DNA of 12,654 bases from JBBPYC01 sp038200275 (GTDB taxonomy: Bacteria; Pseudomonadota; Gammaproteobacteria; Burkholderiales; Burkholderiaceae_C), in assembly GCA_038200275.1 (NCBI GenBank), contig JBBPYC010000050.1, forward strand, positions 1 to 12,654. The letters are read 5' to 3'. The translations under genes and the position numbers were made by a program. This document shows positions 11,852 through 12,654 of the stretch, piece by piece. The notes beneath the pieces were generated by a model that was given only the letters and a program-made list of their open reading frames with translations, was not told where the DNA came from and did not search any database. How positions within the stretch are numbered: position 1 is the first letter of the stretch; every line of letters starts with the position of its first letter.

Positions 11852-12609
11852 CTATCGCAGTGCTTCAGCGATGAGTGCGACGGTGACGAAGCCGGCGAAC
11901 ATCACGTCGAGCTTGTCGTAGCGGGTGAAGACGCGCCGCCAGGCCTTCAGGCGCCTGAAGAGACGCTCGATCTGGTTGCGCTTGCGGTATAGCTGCTTGT
12001 CGTGGTCCCAAGGCTGGCGGCGTTGCGGGTTAGGCGGCACGACCGGCTGCAGCCCCAGACTGAGCGCCAGCTCGCGCGTGGCGTTGTCTTGGTAGGCGCT
12101 GTCCATCAGTAGCGCTACCTGCCCATCGTGCGGCCCCAGCTCCTGGATCAAGCGCCGGCCCTCGGGCGCATCACCGGCTTGGCCCGGGGTGAGGCTCCAG
12201 GTGACGACGTTGCGCGCATCCGCGGCAACCAGATGCAGTTTGGTGCTCCAGCCGCCGCGGCTGCGCCCAAGGGCTTGGGGACCGTTTTTTTTCGCGCCCC
12301 GGCCGCATCCGGATGCGCCCGCATGATGGTGGAGTCCAAGCTAATGGCCTCGATGTGCACCTGCATGAGGCGCTTGCGCTGGAGTTGCTCGAACACGCGG
12401 TCGAGCACGCCCGCCTGGCTCCAGCGCATCATGCGCGTGTAGATGGTGTGCCAGTTGCCATAACTCTCGGGCAGTGCACGCCACTTGCAGCCGTTGGCCG
12501 CCACGTGCAGGATGGCGTTGAGCACCTGCAGGTTGTCCAGGCTGACGCTGCCGCGCTGGCGCGGCAGCCAATCCTTGATCTGCTCGAACTGTTCGGAAGT
12601 CAATTGCAT
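11852..12609 (-). CDS. IS5-family DDE transposase made by -1 frameshifting
   Basis: The first frame (12609 to 12148) gives MQLTSEQFEQIKDWLP...SLDSTIMRAH and would continue into nonsense after KKTVPKPLG. The second frame (to 11852) gives LMDSAYQDN...KRNQIERLFRRLKAWRRVFTRYDKL. Slipping back one base on the A8 run at 12285-12292 joins them as ARKKNGPQALGRSRGGWSTKLHLVAADARNVVTW, a normal IS427-type sequence. The product has 252 residues with triad D92, D170 and E215, all present. The start is taken at ATG 12609 by similarity of the MQLT...Q beginning; no clear ribosome site is seen, and an in-frame upstream reading starts at 12645. The TAG stop lies inside the terminal repeat region. Transcription points toward the KaiC-like operon. 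Confidence 0.85.
12285..12292 (-). other. Programmed -1 frameshift site (A8 run) in the IS5 transposase
   Basis: Eight T on the plus strand, read as CGA AAA AAA ACG in the transposase. A one-base backward slip yields AAC GGT CCC and restores the family sequence. Two-frame transposases with A-run slippage are normal in the IS427 group, so this is probably a control device and not decay. Confidence 0.8.
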
Positions 12610-12654
12610 GATCGGGAGTATCAGGCACACTTGGCTGATCAGCAATAAGTGTTA

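Larger units (their letters stand above)
11840..12654 (-). mobile_element. IS5-family (IS427-like) insertion sequence, far end cut by the window
   Basis: It contains a two-frame DDE transposase. The left end carries GTCGTGTTAACACT just after CTAG (11836-11839), a target of the YTAR type that this group favours. The window's last bases (12648-12654, AGTGTTA) are the reverse complement of TAACACT at 11847-11853, so the window stops within the right terminal repeat and only a few bases are missing. The exact left border (11838-11840) cannot be fixed without the right flank. Confidence 0.85.

Noticed and set aside
11046..11852. A single 268-aa fusion of a receiver fragment and the 139-aa protein
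   Set aside because: The middle is antisense to the Crp/Fnr remnant and has no domain-like sequence, and a good ATG with a ribosome site exists at 11465. Open frames of this length are common at this GC content.
1..12654. CRISPR array, tRNA or rRNA genes
   Set aside because: No regularly spaced direct repeats and no tRNA or rRNA signatures were seen on either strand by eye.

Overview
The window reads as high-GC beta-proteobacterial DNA. The fimbrial genes, the FixJ-type regulator, the KaiC-like/GGDEF pair and the insertion sequences all fit Rhodocyclales or Burkholderiales; this is inferred from protein resemblance only. It is an accessory region: two sets of signalling genes flank a pilus operon, with mobile elements and gene wreckage between them.

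Left part (1-5562, + strand). The C-terminal end of an EAL (c-di-GMP phosphodiesterase) protein overlaps by 4 bases a FixJ/NarL-type response regulator. A 203-base gap with a 20-bp dyad and other palindromic signals follows. Then comes a compact four-gene chaperone-usher operon of the archaic (Csu / spore-coat-U) type: major pilin, periplasmic chaperone, outer-membrane usher and a second SCPU protein that looks like the tip subunit. The order EAL + LuxR-type regulator + chaperone-usher pilus recalls the Pvr/Rcs-CupD and Roc-CupB/CupC arrangements of Pseudomonas aeruginosa.

Middle part (5563-8744). This is a graveyard: a frameshifted N-terminal scrap of a FAD-dependent aromatic monooxygenase, then the 3' end of a group II intron (C-terminal maturase-like peptide plus domain V/VI-like RNA). 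The intron remnant is split by a complete IS66-family element (5836-8489; tnpA, tnpB, tnpC intact) with imperfect terminal inverted repeats and a perfect 8-bp target duplication, so its borders are set to the base.

Right part (8745-11465, - strand). Three genes overlap by 4 and 8 bases and are surely one operon: a 139-aa helical protein of unknown function, a double-domain KaiC-like ATPase, and a GGDEF diguanylate cyclase with an intact active site and RxxD inhibitory site. The KaiC-like protein lacks the clock phosphorylation residues and keeps only one of each pair of catalytic glutamates. It is therefore more likely an ATP-driven signalling switch feeding c-di-GMP synthesis than a clock. 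This is the most interesting system in the window.

Right edge (11466-12654). A Crp/Fnr-type regulator remnant (+ strand, three stops) and a receiver-domain remnant (- strand) lie tail to tail. An IS5-family (IS427-like) element follows, whose transposase needs a -1 frameshift on an A8 run; the window ends inside its far terminal repeat.

The live genes share a c-di-GMP theme: breakdown (EAL) beside the pilus operon, synthesis (GGDEF) under a KaiC-like ATPase. Whether the two ends act together cannot be told from sequence.
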